Source of the DNA: Desulfuromonas sp. CSMB_57
GTDB lineage: Bacteria > Desulfobacterota > Desulfuromonadia > Desulfuromonadales > Syntrophotaleaceae
Length of the DNA stretch: 64,000 nucleotides
Assembly (NCBI RefSeq): GCF_020194955.2
Contig: NZ_JAFCIY020000028.1
Location: forward strand, 1 to 64,000
Reading direction: 5' to 3'
The first letter of the stretch is position 1; each line of letters opens with the position of its first letter. The notes below the pieces were generated by a model, which did no database searches, was not told the DNA's origin, and was given only the letters and a program-made list of their open reading frames with translations. The position numbers were made by a program, and so were the translations under genes. Shown in pieces: positions 20,331 through 29,463 of this stretch.

Positions 20331-21380
20331 ATGACGGGGCAGCGCGCGATCTGGCAGACCTCGGCTCCGGTAACGGAACCCGTCGCCCTGGTGGTGCTGA
20401 ACATGGGCGGGCCGGATTCCCTGGAGGCGGTTGAACCGTTTCTGGTCAACCTGTTTTCCGACCGGGAGCTGATCCGTCTGCCTGGCGGCGCATGGCTGCA
20501 GAAACCCCTGGCCAGGCTGCTGGCCCGGCGGCGCGCCGCCAAGGTGCGGGAGCATTATCGGGCCATGGGCGGTGCTTCGCCGCTGGGACATTGGACGGAC
20601 TGTCAGGGCCGTGCCATCGCCCGGCAACTGGGCCTGGGTTGGCGGCCGCAGGTGGTCATGCGCTATTGGCGGCCTCGGGCCGCCCAGGCCCTGGCCCGGC
20701 TGCAGGCGGAGGGCGTGCGCCGCGCCATGGTGCTGCCCCTCTATCCCCACTATTCGGCCGCCACCACCGGCAGCAGCATCCGGGATTTTGCCCGCGCCGC
20801 GGCCGAACACTACCCGGAACTGGAATACCGGATTATTGCCGAATGGCACGCCTGGGCGCCCTTTCTCGACACCTTGGCCGACCGGGTTCGAGAGGGCCTG
20901 CGACGTTTTCCCGCCGCCGTGCGTGAGGAAGTGGCCCTGGTCTTTTCCGCCCATGCCCTGCCGCAGCGCATGGTGGAACGCGGCGATCCCTATCTGCGGC
21001 AGGTGCAGACCACGGTTCGCGGGGTTCTGGAGCGGCTTGAAGGACGCGGCGGCGAGCTGGCCTTTCAGAGCCGCAGCGGTCCGGTGCGCTGGGTCGGTCC
21101 CGGCATCATCGAAACCCTCAACCGTTTAAACCGGGAGGGATTTCGTGCGGTGTTGATGGTGCCCGTGTCCTTCGTTTCGGACCACATCGAGACGCTGCAT
21201 GAAATCGACCACGGATACCGGAATTACGCCCTTGGTCACGGCTGGCGTTATTTCGAGCGCACGGCCATGTTCAACGATCACGAGGCCTTTGCCCGCGCCA
21301 TGGCGGCCCTGGTGGCCGAGCGCCTGCCGGATGAGTGGCGGTCCGGGACCCAGGGCCTGAAAGGGGTCAATCCGGGTTGA
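20331..21380 (+). CDS. hemH: Ferrochelatase
   Basis: Inserts ferrous iron into a porphyrin. The 349-residue product shows the N-terminal VVLNMGGPDSLE, the catalytic histidine in FSAHALP and the conserved PVSFVSDHIETLHEID with the metal-site glutamate. The start is ATG at 20331 with AAAGGA just upstream; the frame is open further but overlaps hemE. Whether the substrate is protoporphyrin IX or coproporphyrin III cannot be told by eye. It is tail-to-tail with the DnaJ-like gene, with a 23-base gap and no obvious terminator. Confidence 0.95.
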   Translation: MTGQRAIWQTSAPVTEPVALVVLNMGGPDSLEAVEPFLVNLFSDRELIRLPGGAWLQKPLARLLARRRAAKVREHYRAMGGASPLGHWTDCQGRAIARQLGLGWRPQVVMRYWRPRAAQALARLQAEGVRRAMVLPLYPHYSAATTGSSIRDFARAAAEHYPELEYRIIAEWHAWAPFLDTLADRVREGLRRFPAAVREEVALVFSAHALPQRMVERGDPYLRQVQTTVRGVLERLEGRGGELAFQSRSGPVRWVGPGIIETLNRLNREGFRAVLMVPVSFVSDHIETLHEIDHGYRNYALGHGWRYFERTAMFNDHEAFARAMAALVAERLPDEWRSGTQGLKGVNPG

Positions 21381-21403
21381 CCCGGCAGCAGGCGGCGGGC
21401 GGC

Positions 21404-22297
21404 TCAGAGGCCTGCGGCCTGCAGCTGTTCCAGGAGGACGCGCTGTTCTTCCGTAAGCTTTTTCGGCACGGCAATCTCGATGATTGCGTAGAGATCGCCG
21501 GCGTTTTTTTTGCCATGACCCGGCACGCCGTAGCCCTTGAGGCGCAACTTGCCGCCGCCGGCCATGCCGTGAGGGACCTTGACACGCTTGCTGCCGGTCA
21601 GGGTCGGCACCTCGACGGAGGTGCCCAGGCAGGCGCCGCTGAAGGGGACCGTGACGGTTACCAGCAGATCGTGTCCCTGGCGGCTGAAAAGGGCATCCGG
21701 CTCTACTTCGATATCCAGGAACAGGTCGCCGCGGGCACCCCCGACTGGGCTGGTGCCGCCCTTGCCGGCAATGCGCAGTCGTTGACCGTGGTCCACTCCG
21801 GGGGGGATATTGACCTCGATGTGCTCGGCACCGGTGTCGCTCTTGAAGTTGAGGCTCTGGCGACCGCCGAGCACCGCCTGACGAAAGGGCAGCTTCAGGT
21901 GCATGACATAATCCTGGCCCTTGGCGGCCCGCCGACCGCCTGCGCCGGTGAAAGTGGTGCGCCCGCGTCCGCCCCCGAACAGTCGGCTGAAAATGTCGTC
22001 CGTGCCGAAACCGAACTCGCGGAAAATATCGCCGACATCGAAATCCCGGTAGATGTCTTCCTGGCTGAAGCGTTGGTGGAAACCCGCCTCGCCGAACTGG
22101 TCATATTGCCGCCGTTTATCGGTATCGGACAGGACCGCATAGGCTTCGGTGATTTCCTTGAATTTTTCTTCGGCCTGCTTGTCGCCGGGGTTTTTGTCCG
22201 GGTGGTATTTCAGTGCCAGTTTGCGGTAGGCTTTCTTTATGGCATCGGCCTCGGCGTTTTTGGCGACACCGAGTACGGCATAGTAATCCTTGGCCAT
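21404..22297 (-). CDS. DnaJ-class co-chaperone without zinc finger (CbpA-like)
   Basis: A 297-residue Hsp70 co-chaperone. The J domain (about residues 3-68) contains the HPD tripeptide ([10 protein letters not shown]), followed by a Gly/Phe-rich linker and the DnaJ C-terminal substrate-binding domains (about 120-290, ending in [11 protein letters not shown]). The CxxCxGxG zinc finger of true DnaJ is missing, which defines the CbpA class. I chose the ATG at 22297 (AGGAG 6 bases upstream, standard [11 protein letters not shown] start) over an extension to 22360. It sits between hemH and hemG on the opposite strand. Confidence 0.93.
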   Translation of the reverse strand: MAKDYYAVLGVAKNAEADAIKKAYRKLALKYHPDKNPGDKQAEEKFKEITEAYAVLSDTDKRRQYDQFGEAGFHQRFSQEDIYRDFDVGDIFREFGFGTDDIFSRLFGGGRGRTTFTGAGGRRAAKGQDYVMHLKLPFRQAVLGGRQSLNFKSDTGAEHIEVNIPPGVDHGQRLRIAGKGGTSPVGGARGDLFLDIEVEPDALFSRQGHDLLVTVTVPFSGACLGTSVEVPTLTGSKRVKVPHGMAGGGKLRLKGYGVPGHGKKNAGDLYAIIEIAVPKKLTEEQRVLLEQLQAAGL

Positions 22298-22331
22298 AGA
22301 TTCTCCTGTCGAAATGCGATATTGCTTTGAC

Positions 22332-22360
22332 AATATAGGTAGGCGGGCCGGCAACGTCAA
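22332..22360 (-). promoter_or_regulatory. sigma-70 promoter for the DnaJ-like gene
   Basis: On the minus strand TTGACG (22355-22360) and TATATT (22332-22337) with an ideal 17-base spacer, about 35 bases before the start codon. Confidence 0.65.
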
Positions 22361-22401
22361 GGTCTGAGCACGGCGTTGCGATCGTCCTGAAGGGAGGCAT
22401 C

Positions 22402-23808
22402 ATGCGGATTGCGGTTATCGGCGCCGGTATTTCCGGGTTGGCCACCGCTTTTTTTCTTGATCGGCAATGCCGCTCCTGCGGTCTGACCGACGCAATCGTC
22501 GTGCTCGAGAAAGAGATGCGGGTCGGCGGCAAGATTCGCTCTGACTGCGACCAGGGTTACCTGGTTGAGTGGGGCCCCAACGGTTTTCTCGACAGCAAGC
22601 CTGCAACCCTTGAATTATGTGGGCAGTTGGGGTTGTCGGAGGATTTGCTGCGCTCCGATGACAATGCCCGCAAGCGTTTCATCTTTGCCGATGGCCGCTT
22701 GCAGCGGGTGCCTGAAACCGCTGCCGGCTTCCTGCGCTCAACCCTGATTTCCTGGCCGGGCAAGCTGCGGCTCGGGGCGGAGTTGCTGGTGCCCCGCGGC
22801 CATCATGAGGACGAATCCCTGGCGGACTTCGTCCGGCGGCGCCTGGGCCCGGAAGTCCTGGAAAAACTCATCGGGCCCATGGTCTCGGGGATTTTCGCCG
22901 GCGATCCGGAAAGTATGAGCCTGCGCAGCTGTTTTCCACGTATTCACGAACTGGAACAGCAGTATGGCGGCCTGATCCGGGCCATGCTGCGCTTGGCCGG
23001 ACAGAAACGCCGCGAACGACGCGCCGGCAAGGTGGTCGCCGGCGCCGCGGGCCCCGGCGGGATTCTCACCTCCTTTGAGGCGGGACTGCAGACCCTGCCC
23101 GACGCCCTGGCCGCCAGTCTGGGCGACTCGATTCGGAGCGGGGTGGCGGCGGCCACTCTGAAGCCCAAGGGGGACGGTTTTGAAATCGTCCTCGCGGATG
23201 GGCGCAGCCTGATGGCCGAGGTGGTGATCTGTGCCCTGCCGGCACCGCAATTGGCAGGCCTTCTGGAGATTTCGCGGCCGGCCATGAGCACCCTGTTGCG
23301 CCAGATCCCCTATGCGCCTTTGCAGGTTGCCTGTTTCGGCTATCGGAGCGAGGATGTGCCCGATGAATTGAATGGTTTCGGCTACCTGACTACGCGCTCC
23401 GCAGGTTTGCACAGCCTCGGTACCCTGTGGGATTCGAGCATCTTCCCGCAGCGGGCTCCGGCCGGCCGGCGGCTGCTGCGAACCATGCTGGGGGGGGCGA
23501 CCCGGCCTGGGGCCGGCACCCTGAGCGCCGAACAGGTGCGTGGCGAGGTCATGGAGGATTTACGCACCACTCTCGGGGTTGAGGCGGCTCCCGAATGGGT
23601 GCGCATCATTTCCCATGCCGCGGCCATCCCCCAGTATCCGCCCGGTCACGGACGGCGCTTGGCGGCTCTGGAGGAACTGGCCGCCGGCACCCCCGGCTTG
23701 TTTCTGGTCGGCAATGCTTTTTATGGCGTCGGGCTCAACGATTGTGTTGCCGCCGCCGGGCGGGTCGCCGATCGGGTCCTGGCCCTGCTGCGGCAGCGCC
23801 GGGGCTGA
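22402..23808 (+). CDS. hemG: Protoporphyrinogen oxidase (FAD-dependent, HemY type)
   Basis: A 468-residue FAD-dependent oxidase of porphyrinogens. It has the N-terminal dinucleotide-binding motif IGAGISGLATAF and the FAD-contact region KEMRVGGKIRS. The C-terminal FAD motif is LVGNAFYGVGLNDCVAAA. In this family the substrate may be protoporphyrinogen IX or, in coproporphyrin-dependent pathways, coproporphyrinogen III. It completes the local heme set with hemE and hemH but has its own start (GGGAGG upstream of ATG) on the far side of the DnaJ gene. Confidence 0.92.
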   Translation: MRIAVIGAGISGLATAFFLDRQCRSCGLTDAIVVLEKEMRVGGKIRSDCDQGYLVEWGPNGFLDSKPATLELCGQLGLSEDLLRSDDNARKRFIFADGRLQRVPETAAGFLRSTLISWPGKLRLGAELLVPRGHHEDESLADFVRRRLGPEVLEKLIGPMVSGIFAGDPESMSLRSCFPRIHELEQQYGGLIRAMLRLAGQKRRERRAGKVVAGAAGPGGILTSFEAGLQTLPDALAASLGDSIRSGVAAATLKPKGDGFEIVLADGRSLMAEVVICALPAPQLAGLLEISRPAMSTLLRQIPYAPLQVACFGYRSEDVPDELNGFGYLTTRSAGLHSLGTLWDSSIFPQRAPAGRRLLRTMLGGATRPGAGTLSAEQVRGEVMEDLRTTLGVEAAPEWVRIISHAAAIPQYPPGHGRRLAALEELAAGTPGLFLVGNAFYGVGLNDCVAAAGRVADRVLALLRQRRG

Positions 23809-23857
23809 AGAGAAACACGGCTTCATTCTTCTTCTTTTTGCCTATATTGGATACTCT

Positions 23858-24739
23858 ATGACGATCAATTGGTTTCCCGGGCACATGCACAAATCCCGGA
23901 AACAGATAGCCGAGCTTATGCCCCGGGTGGATGTGGTGGTGGAGGTGTTGGACGCCCGGCTGCCGGACGCCAGCAGCAATCCCCTGCTGACCGAATTGCG
24001 CCGGGGCAGACCCTGCCTGAAGATATTGAACAAATGCGATCTGGCCGATCCCCGGGTCACGGACGATTGGATCAAGGCCTTCGAGGCACGTTCCCGGCAG
24101 ATTCGGGCTCTGGCCGTGTCGGCGGTGCGTCCCCGCGACCTGATGCGCCTGTCGCGCTTGTGCCGCAGCCTGGCGCCGTCCCGCGGGGTGCCCGGAAAGC
24201 CGCTGCGCATTCTGGTGGTCGGGATTCCCAATGTGGGCAAATCGACCCTGATCAACTCCCTCGCCGGTCGGCGGATTGCCAAGGTCGGCGACAAGCCGGC
24301 CATCACCAAGGCGCCGCAGCAGGTCGATCTGCGCAACGGCCTGTTGCTGGTGGATACGCCGGGTGTGTTGGCGCCCAACCTCGCCGACCAGCAGGCGGCC
24401 CTGCGCCTGGCGGCGAGTGGTGCCATCGGCGACAATGCCATGGATTACCAGCTGGTGGCACAGTTTCTGGTCGAATTTCTGCGGCAACACTATCCCTCTC
24501 TGCTCCAGGAGCGTTTCGGATTGGGGGAATTGCCTGAAGAGAGCGAAGTTTTGCTGGAGGCCATCGGCCGGCAGCGTGGCTGCCTGGCCGCCGGGGGGGT
24601 CGTGGACCGGCAGCGCGCCGCCGAAACCCTGCTGCGGGATCTGCAAAGCGGCCGCCTGGGACGTATCACCCTTGAATTTCCCGAGGCTGTCGCCAAGGTA
24701 TCCGCTAACGTGGCAAAGTCGGGTGCGAAACAACCATGA
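23858..24739 (+). CDS. ylqF: Ribosome biogenesis GTPase YlqF/RbgA
   Basis: A 293-residue circularly permuted GTPase that assists late 50S subunit assembly. The G motifs appear in permuted order: G4 NKCDLAD (about residue 58), G1 GIPNVGKSTLINS (about 125) and G3 DTPGVL (about 168). The N-terminal WFPGHMHKSRKQI is diagnostic for the YlqF family. The start is ATG at 23858, 49 bases after hemG, with only a weak ribosome site; the frame runs open through the hemG 3' end. Confidence 0.93.
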   Translation: MTINWFPGHMHKSRKQIAELMPRVDVVVEVLDARLPDASSNPLLTELRRGRPCLKILNKCDLADPRVTDDWIKAFEARSRQIRALAVSAVRPRDLMRLSRLCRSLAPSRGVPGKPLRILVVGIPNVGKSTLINSLAGRRIAKVGDKPAITKAPQQVDLRNGLLLVDTPGVLAPNLADQQAALRLAASGAIGDNAMDYQLVAQFLVEFLRQHYPSLLQERFGLGELPEESEVLLEAIGRQRGCLAAGGVVDRQRAAETLLRDLQSGRLGRITLEFPEAVAKVSANVAKSGAKQP

Positions 24740-24898
24740 CGGCTCGGCCGGTCGAAAAGAGCTATTGACAGCGGCTGGCGGTGGCGTTACGGTGGAGCGC
24801 CCTCGGTCGGTTTTTGCCAAATGCGGCCGCATGGATTGCGTACAGCCTTCACAGCTCAGGCTGTCTAAATTACCACCCACTTTTGGAGGATTCAACGG

Positions 24899-25600
24899 AT
24901 GAAAAGGTATTTTGGGGTAGTGCCGGGTGTCTTGGCCCTGGTCATCGGAGTCGGCGGCTGCACGGGCAATGCCAAGCCGACCGAACCTAAGGACCTCAAG
25001 GACCGGGTCAGCTACAGCATCGGACTGAAAATCGGCAAGGATTTCAAAGCCCAGGAAGTGGAACTCAACCCTGAAATGTTGCTGGCCGGGGTGCGCCACG
25101 GATTGGCGGATGCCAAGCCGCTGCTGACCGACGAGCAGATTCAGCAGACCATGGAAGAGTTTCAGAAGGAGATGATCGCCCGCCAGCAGAGCCGCCAGGA
25201 AAAACTGGCGACGGACAATCTCGCGGGCGGCAAGAAATTCCTGGAGGAAAACAGCAAAAAACCGGGCGTGGTCACCCTGCCCAGCGGCCTGCAGTACAAG
25301 ATTGTGGAGGAAGGCAGCGGCAAGCAGCCGAGCGCCGAGGATACGGTGAAGGTCCACTACCGCGGCACCCTCGTCGACGGCACCGAATTCGACAGTTCCT
25401 ATGCCCGCAATACGCCCGCCACCTTCCAGGTTTCCCAAGTGATTCCGGGTTGGACCGAAGCGCTGCAGCTCATGAAAGCGGGATCCAAATGGCAGATTGT
25501 GCTGCCGCCGGAACTGGCTTATGGGGAACAGGGCGCCGGTCCGGCCATCGGCCCCAATGCGGTGCTGGTTTTCGATGTGGAATTGCTCGAGGTTCAGTAA
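24899..25600 (+). CDS. FKBP-type peptidyl-prolyl isomerase lipoprotein (FkpA/Mip-like)
   Basis: A 233-residue proline isomerase and folding factor for the cell envelope. The N-terminal signal peptide ends in a lipobox with Cys21 (VGGC), so it should be lipid-anchored. A helical FKBP_N dimerisation region (about residues 30-125, KDRVSYSIGLKIGKDFK) is followed by the FKBP catalytic domain (about 130-233, VKVHYRGTLVDGTEFDSS, PPELAYGEQGAG). GGAGGA lies 8 bases before the ATG. A palindromic terminator follows. The 158-base gap before it holds nothing else clear. Confidence 0.93.
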   Translation: MKRYFGVVPGVLALVIGVGGCTGNAKPTEPKDLKDRVSYSIGLKIGKDFKAQEVELNPEMLLAGVRHGLADAKPLLTDEQIQQTMEEFQKEMIARQQSRQEKLATDNLAGGKKFLEENSKKPGVVTLPSGLQYKIVEEGSGKQPSAEDTVKVHYRGTLVDGTEFDSSYARNTPATFQVSQVIPGWTEALQLMKAGSKWQIVLPPELAYGEQGAGPAIGPNAVLVFDVELLEVQ

Positions 25601-25631
25601 TTCGCTTCGAATTTCCTTATGATAGACCCAG

Positions 25632-25666
25632 GCCCGGTGGCATGCCACCGGGCTGTTTTATTTTTT
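25632..25666 (+). terminator. Intrinsic terminator after the FKBP gene
   Basis: A perfect 22-base palindrome (25632-25653) followed by TGTTTTATTTTTT. The T-run overlaps the stop codon of the convergent ntrX gene at 25658. Confidence 0.85.
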
Positions 25667-27025
25667 CAGTTCGATGCCGTAGGACTTGATCTTGCGGTGC
25701 AGGTTGGAGCGCTCCAGATCGATGGCTTCCGCGGTGCGCGAGACGTTGCCGTCGAATTCCTCCAGTTTCTGCTGGATGAACTCCCGTTCGAATTCATCCC
25801 GGGCCTGTTTGAAGGTCATGTCGTCAAAGGCGGGCAGTGGCAGGCCGGTTTTCATGCCGGCCCCGGAGCCCTGGATGCCCTCCGGCAGATCCTCGGCCAG
25901 GATGGTTTCGTGGGCCACCATGATGACCAGGCGTTCCACCACGTTTTTCAATTCCCGCACATTCCCCGGCCAGGCATAAGCCCGCAGGGCTTCCGCGGCT
26001 TCCGGGCTGAACCGTTTGCTGTCACGGCTTTCCTGCCGACAGAAATGGGCCAGAAAATGCTCGGCGAGGAGCATGATGTCCCCCCGGCGGTGGCGCAGGG
26101 GCGGCACATGGAAGGGCAGGACATTGAGACGGTAATAGAGGTCCTGGCGGAAACGGCCCTGCCGGATCTCTTCTTCAAGATCCTTGTTGGTGGCGGCGAT
26201 GACGCGTACATCGACTTCTATGGTGCGGCTTCCTCCGACCCGTTCGAACTTCCTTTCCTGCAGGATACGCAGAATCTTGGCCTGGGTTTTCAGGCTCATA
26301 TCCCCGATTTCATCCAGAAACAGTGTCCCTTGGTGGGCCAAATCGAACTTTCCCTTGCGTTGGGCCGTGGCGCCGGTGAAGGCCCCCTTTTCATGCCCGA
26401 ACAGTTCCGACTCGATGAGTTCCTCGGGAATGGCGGCGCAGTTGACCTCGACGAAAGGTTTGTCGCCGCGTTTCGACAGATTATGGATGGCCCGTGCCAC
26501 CAGTTCCTTGCCGGTCCCGTTTTCCCCGGTGATAAGCACCCATCCCGAGGTGGGCGCGGCGATGGCGATCTGTTCCTTGAGATGGCAGATGGCCGGGCTG
26601 TTGCCGAGCATCTCACAGTCCTTGGCCATGGATGCCTTCAGGGAACGATTTTCCTCCACCAGGCGGCCGAGCTTGAGGGCGTTATCGATGGACAGCAGGA
26701 CCTTTTCCAGGGACAGGGGCTTTTCGATGAAATCGAGGGCGCCCAGTTTGGTGGCCTTGACCGCCGTCTCGATGGTGCCGTGGCCGCTCATCATGATGAC
26801 CAGTTGTTCGGGATTGCTTTCCCGCAGCCGGCTCAGGGTTTCCAGGCCGTCCATGCCCGGCAGCCAGACATCCAACAGGACCAGATCGGGGCATTCCTCC
26901 CGCGCCAGAGCCAGACCGGATTCACCGGTTTCGGCCAGCAGGGTGCGATAGCCTTCATCCTCCAGGATGCCCTCCAGGCTTTCCCGGATGCTTGGTTCAT
27001 CGTCAATAATCAAAATGGTTTGCAT
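25658..27025 (-). CDS. ntrX: Sigma-54-dependent response regulator (NtrX-like)
   Basis: A 455-residue bacterial enhancer-binding protein. The receiver (about 1-120; IIDDEPS, phospho-acceptor in LLDVWLPGMDG, SGHG, EKPL) is followed by the AAA+ sigma-54 activation domain. That domain carries Walker A GENGTGKELVA (about 170), the sigma-54 contact loop GAFTGA and a Walker B region FLDEIGDM. A Fis-type helix-turn-helix ends the protein (NVSRTAEAIDLERSNLHRKI). It activates sigma-54 promoters when phosphorylated. It lies 41 bases after the NtrY-like kinase. NtrX is preferred over NtrC because of the partner kinase architecture. Confidence 0.92.
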   Translation of the reverse strand: MQTILIIDDEPSIRESLEGILEDEGYRTLLAETGESGLALAREECPDLVLLDVWLPGMDGLETLSRLRESNPEQLVIMMSGHGTIETAVKATKLGALDFIEKPLSLEKVLLSIDNALKLGRLVEENRSLKASMAKDCEMLGNSPAICHLKEQIAIAAPTSGWVLITGENGTGKELVARAIHNLSKRGDKPFVEVNCAAIPEELIESELFGHEKGAFTGATAQRKGKFDLAHQGTLFLDEIGDMSLKTQAKILRILQERKFERVGGSRTIEVDVRVIAATNKDLEEEIRQGRFRQDLYYRLNVLPFHVPPLRHRRGDIMLLAEHFLAHFCRQESRDSKRFSPEAAEALRAYAWPGNVRELKNVVERLVIMVAHETILAEDLPEGIQGSGAGMKTGLPLPAFDDMTFKQARDEFEREFIQQKLEEFDGNVSRTAEAIDLERSNLHRKIKSYGIELKK

Positions 27026-27066
27026 GGTTCGTCCTCATCATGCCGAATTGTTCCCGGCTGTTTCGC

Positions 27067-29313
27067 TCAAACTGCCAAACCGGTCTCGGCAACCGGCAAT
27101 TCGACAATGAACTTGGTGCCTTTGGGCGGGTTGTCCTTGACCCGGATATAACCGTGGTGATCGGCGATGATGGTGGCGACAATGGCCAGTCCCAGGCCGG
27201 TGCCCGACTTCTTGGTGGAAAAGTAGGGTTCGAACAGCCGGGGCTTGTCTTCGGCCGGAATGCCGCAGCCGTCATCGGCAATGACCAGGCTGACCATCTG
27301 CAACTCCTGGCTGTAGTGGGTTTCAAGCCGAATCCGGCCGGTCCCGTCGATAGCAGCGACGGCATTGTCGAGCATGTTGATGACGGCGCGCTTGATCTGG
27401 TCCCGGTCCAGGGAGAATACCGGCAGGTCCGGATCGGTCACCAGTTCGAAATGAATGCGCCGATGGGCCTCCTGGTACAGCACCAGAGCTTCACTGATCA
27501 CCTCGTTGAGATTGTTGGGTGTCGGGTTGACCGCCGGCATCTTGGCGAAGTTGGAAAATTCATCGACCAGCACCTTCAATTCGTCAACCTGTTTGATGAT
27601 CATGCTGGTACAGTCGTCGAAGACCCCGTCATCCTCGTCGAAACGGTCCAGATAGCGACGCCGCAGACGTTGCGCCGATAGGCGGATGGGCGTCAGGGGA
27701 TTCTTGATTTCGTGGGCGATGCGGCGTGCCACCTCACGCCAGGCAGCCATGCGCTGGGCCTTGACGATGTGGGTCAGGTCGTCGAACACCACCACGGTAC
27801 CCATGAATACGCCGGTTTCGTCGCGCAGGGTGGTGATGTGCAGTTGCAGGGTCAGCTTATGATCGTCAAAGGGGACCGTCAACTGTTGGGAAATGGAATC
27901 CTTGCCCGATTGACCCAGGCTCTTGAGCAGATCGTCGATGATGGTCAGATGCTCGGCGGCCAACACCTCGCGGAAATGCCGACCGAGGACCTTGCTGGTC
28001 TTGATGCGCAGCAATTTTTCGGCGGATTTGTTGATGGTGGTCAGCTTGCCATGGCGATCGACGGAGATGACCCCGGCGGTGACGTTGCGCAGGACGATTT
28101 CCATGTAACGCCGCCGCTGGTCCAATTCCAGGTTGGACGAACGCAGGTCCCGGTTGGCCTGATCGATGTCGTCCCGGCTGTGGCGCAGGTCCCGGGTCAT
28201 GCGGTTGAAGGCGTCCACCAGCATGGCGATTTCGTCATCGCTCTGGGGTTCGAGCTGGACTTCCAGATCGCCTTCGGCGATGCGCCGGGTGGCCAGCAGC
28301 AGTTCCTGGATGGGGACCGTGATGGTTCGGGCCAGGTGAAAGCCGAACCAGGTCGCCAGAAAGAGGATGGCCAGGGAGATGATGAGGAGAATCTGGATGT
28401 AGCCTTTCTGGATGCGGTCCTGTAGCAGTTGGGTGCTTTTGTACTGTTCGTAGGAGGCCGAGATCTCCTGCATTTTGCTGACCAGGGAGTAGGGCACGTA
28501 ATAATTGACCACCACCACCCCGACCACGTCATCGGGATTCCAGGTGGAGAAGACCGGCACGATGCCGCGAATCAGGTCCGCCTTGCCGATGGGGGTGATG
28601 CGGGTAAAGCGGTTGCCCTGGAGGGCTTCCCGAATCGCCTCGCTGCCGGGATCGGTGAAGTCGGCGATGGGCACCTGGGGGTTGGCGGCCCGGACCAGTT
28701 CCTCATAGGTGGCGGAAAACACCTCCACCACCCCCAGGTTGTACTCCTGCTGTTTTTCCGTGATGACGCGCCGCAACTCCGGCAGGTTGGCTTCATTGAG
28801 CAGTCGCTGTTCCCGGATGATGCGGGCCAGTTGGTCGCCGTAGTAGAGAGCATTGGCCGCGGAATTCTTGTAATAGGTCTGGGCGACCTCCAGAGACTCC
28901 TCCAGGGAGGTTTCGATCTGGTCGCTGAACCAGCTTTCGATGGATTTGGAGATAAAGCCGGCCGCGACCAAAAACAGCAGGGCCGTCGGTACCAGAGACA
29001 GGGTGATGAAAATCACCACCAGTCGGGTGCGCAGTCGGTTGCCGGGCACCTCGCGGCGACGCTCCACCAGCAATTTGAACAGGTTGCGAAAGACCAGGAA
29101 CAGGGTCAGAAGAATGAGCAGGATGTTGAGATTGATGAGCAGCAGCACCAGCACGTTCTTGGTGAGGGGAACGCGATTGGCAAATTCGAAAACGCGGTTT
29201 TCGAAGAGCGACAGTAAAGTCACAACGCCGGCAAGCAGACCGATCAGCACCCATTCCCGGCGCCGTTTGCGGGTTTCACGGAGTTTGTGTTGTTCTGTGG
29301 ATGGTTGCTTCAT
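27067..29313 (-). CDS. ntrY: NtrY-like membrane sensor histidine kinase
   Basis: 748 residues. Three N-terminal transmembrane segments (about 20-43, 50-75 and 95-120) and one more near residue 315 enclose a periplasmic sensor region. HAMP (about 330-385), PAS (about 405-510), HisKA with the phospho-acceptor in RRIAHEIKNPLTPIR (about H527) and HATPase_c (NMLDNAVAAIDG, DDGCGI, GTGLGLAIV) follow. This multi-span-HAMP-PAS layout is characteristic of NtrY, the partner of NtrX, often tied to nitrogen, redox or envelope control. It is the first gene of the ntrYX pair. The physiological signal is not visible. Confidence 0.9.
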   Translation of the reverse strand: MKQPSTEQHKLRETRKRRREWVLIGLLAGVVTLLSLFENRVFEFANRVPLTKNVLVLLLINLNILLILLTLFLVFRNLFKLLVERRREVPGNRLRTRLVVIFITLSLVPTALLFLVAAGFISKSIESWFSDQIETSLEESLEVAQTYYKNSAANALYYGDQLARIIREQRLLNEANLPELRRVITEKQQEYNLGVVEVFSATYEELVRAANPQVPIADFTDPGSEAIREALQGNRFTRITPIGKADLIRGIVPVFSTWNPDDVVGVVVVNYYVPYSLVSKMQEISASYEQYKSTQLLQDRIQKGYIQILLIISLAILFLATWFGFHLARTITVPIQELLLATRRIAEGDLEVQLEPQSDDEIAMLVDAFNRMTRDLRHSRDDIDQANRDLRSSNLELDQRRRYMEIVLRNVTAGVISVDRHGKLTTINKSAEKLLRIKTSKVLGRHFREVLAAEHLTIIDDLLKSLGQSGKDSISQQLTVPFDDHKLTLQLHITTLRDETGVFMGTVVVFDDLTHIVKAQRMAAWREVARRIAHEIKNPLTPIRLSAQRLRRRYLDRFDEDDGVFDDCTSMIIKQVDELKVLVDEFSNFAKMPAVNPTPNNLNEVISEALVLYQEAHRRIHFELVTDPDLPVFSLDRDQIKRAVINMLDNAVAAIDGTGRIRLETHYSQELQMVSLVIADDGCGIPAEDKPRLFEPYFSTKKSGTGLGLAIVATIIADHHGYIRVKDNPPKGTKFIVELPVAETGLAV

Positions 29314-29396
29314 TGCGGGCGTTCTCCTGGTAACAGCTTGGCCTGTAATTCTAGGCCGAGCCGAGAAAAAAATGCAACTGCGCGCCCTTGGTGTGC

Positions 29397-29432
29397 AACA
29401 AAAAAAGCAGCCCTTCGGCTGCTTTTTTTGTT
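29397..29432 (-). terminator. Intrinsic terminator downstream of lpxC
   Basis: A perfect 16-bp stem (29397-29412 with 29417-29432) with a CTTC loop. The A/T run at its base provides a U-tract in the minus-strand transcript. It separates lpxC from ntrY. Confidence 0.85.
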
Positions 29433-29463
29433 ATGACTGACGAAATGAAATGCTGGCGGAAGT

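Noticed and set aside
25619-27151. 510-codon plus-strand frame opposite ntrX
   Set aside because: The NtrX motifs on the minus strand are unmistakable, and the antisense frame has none.
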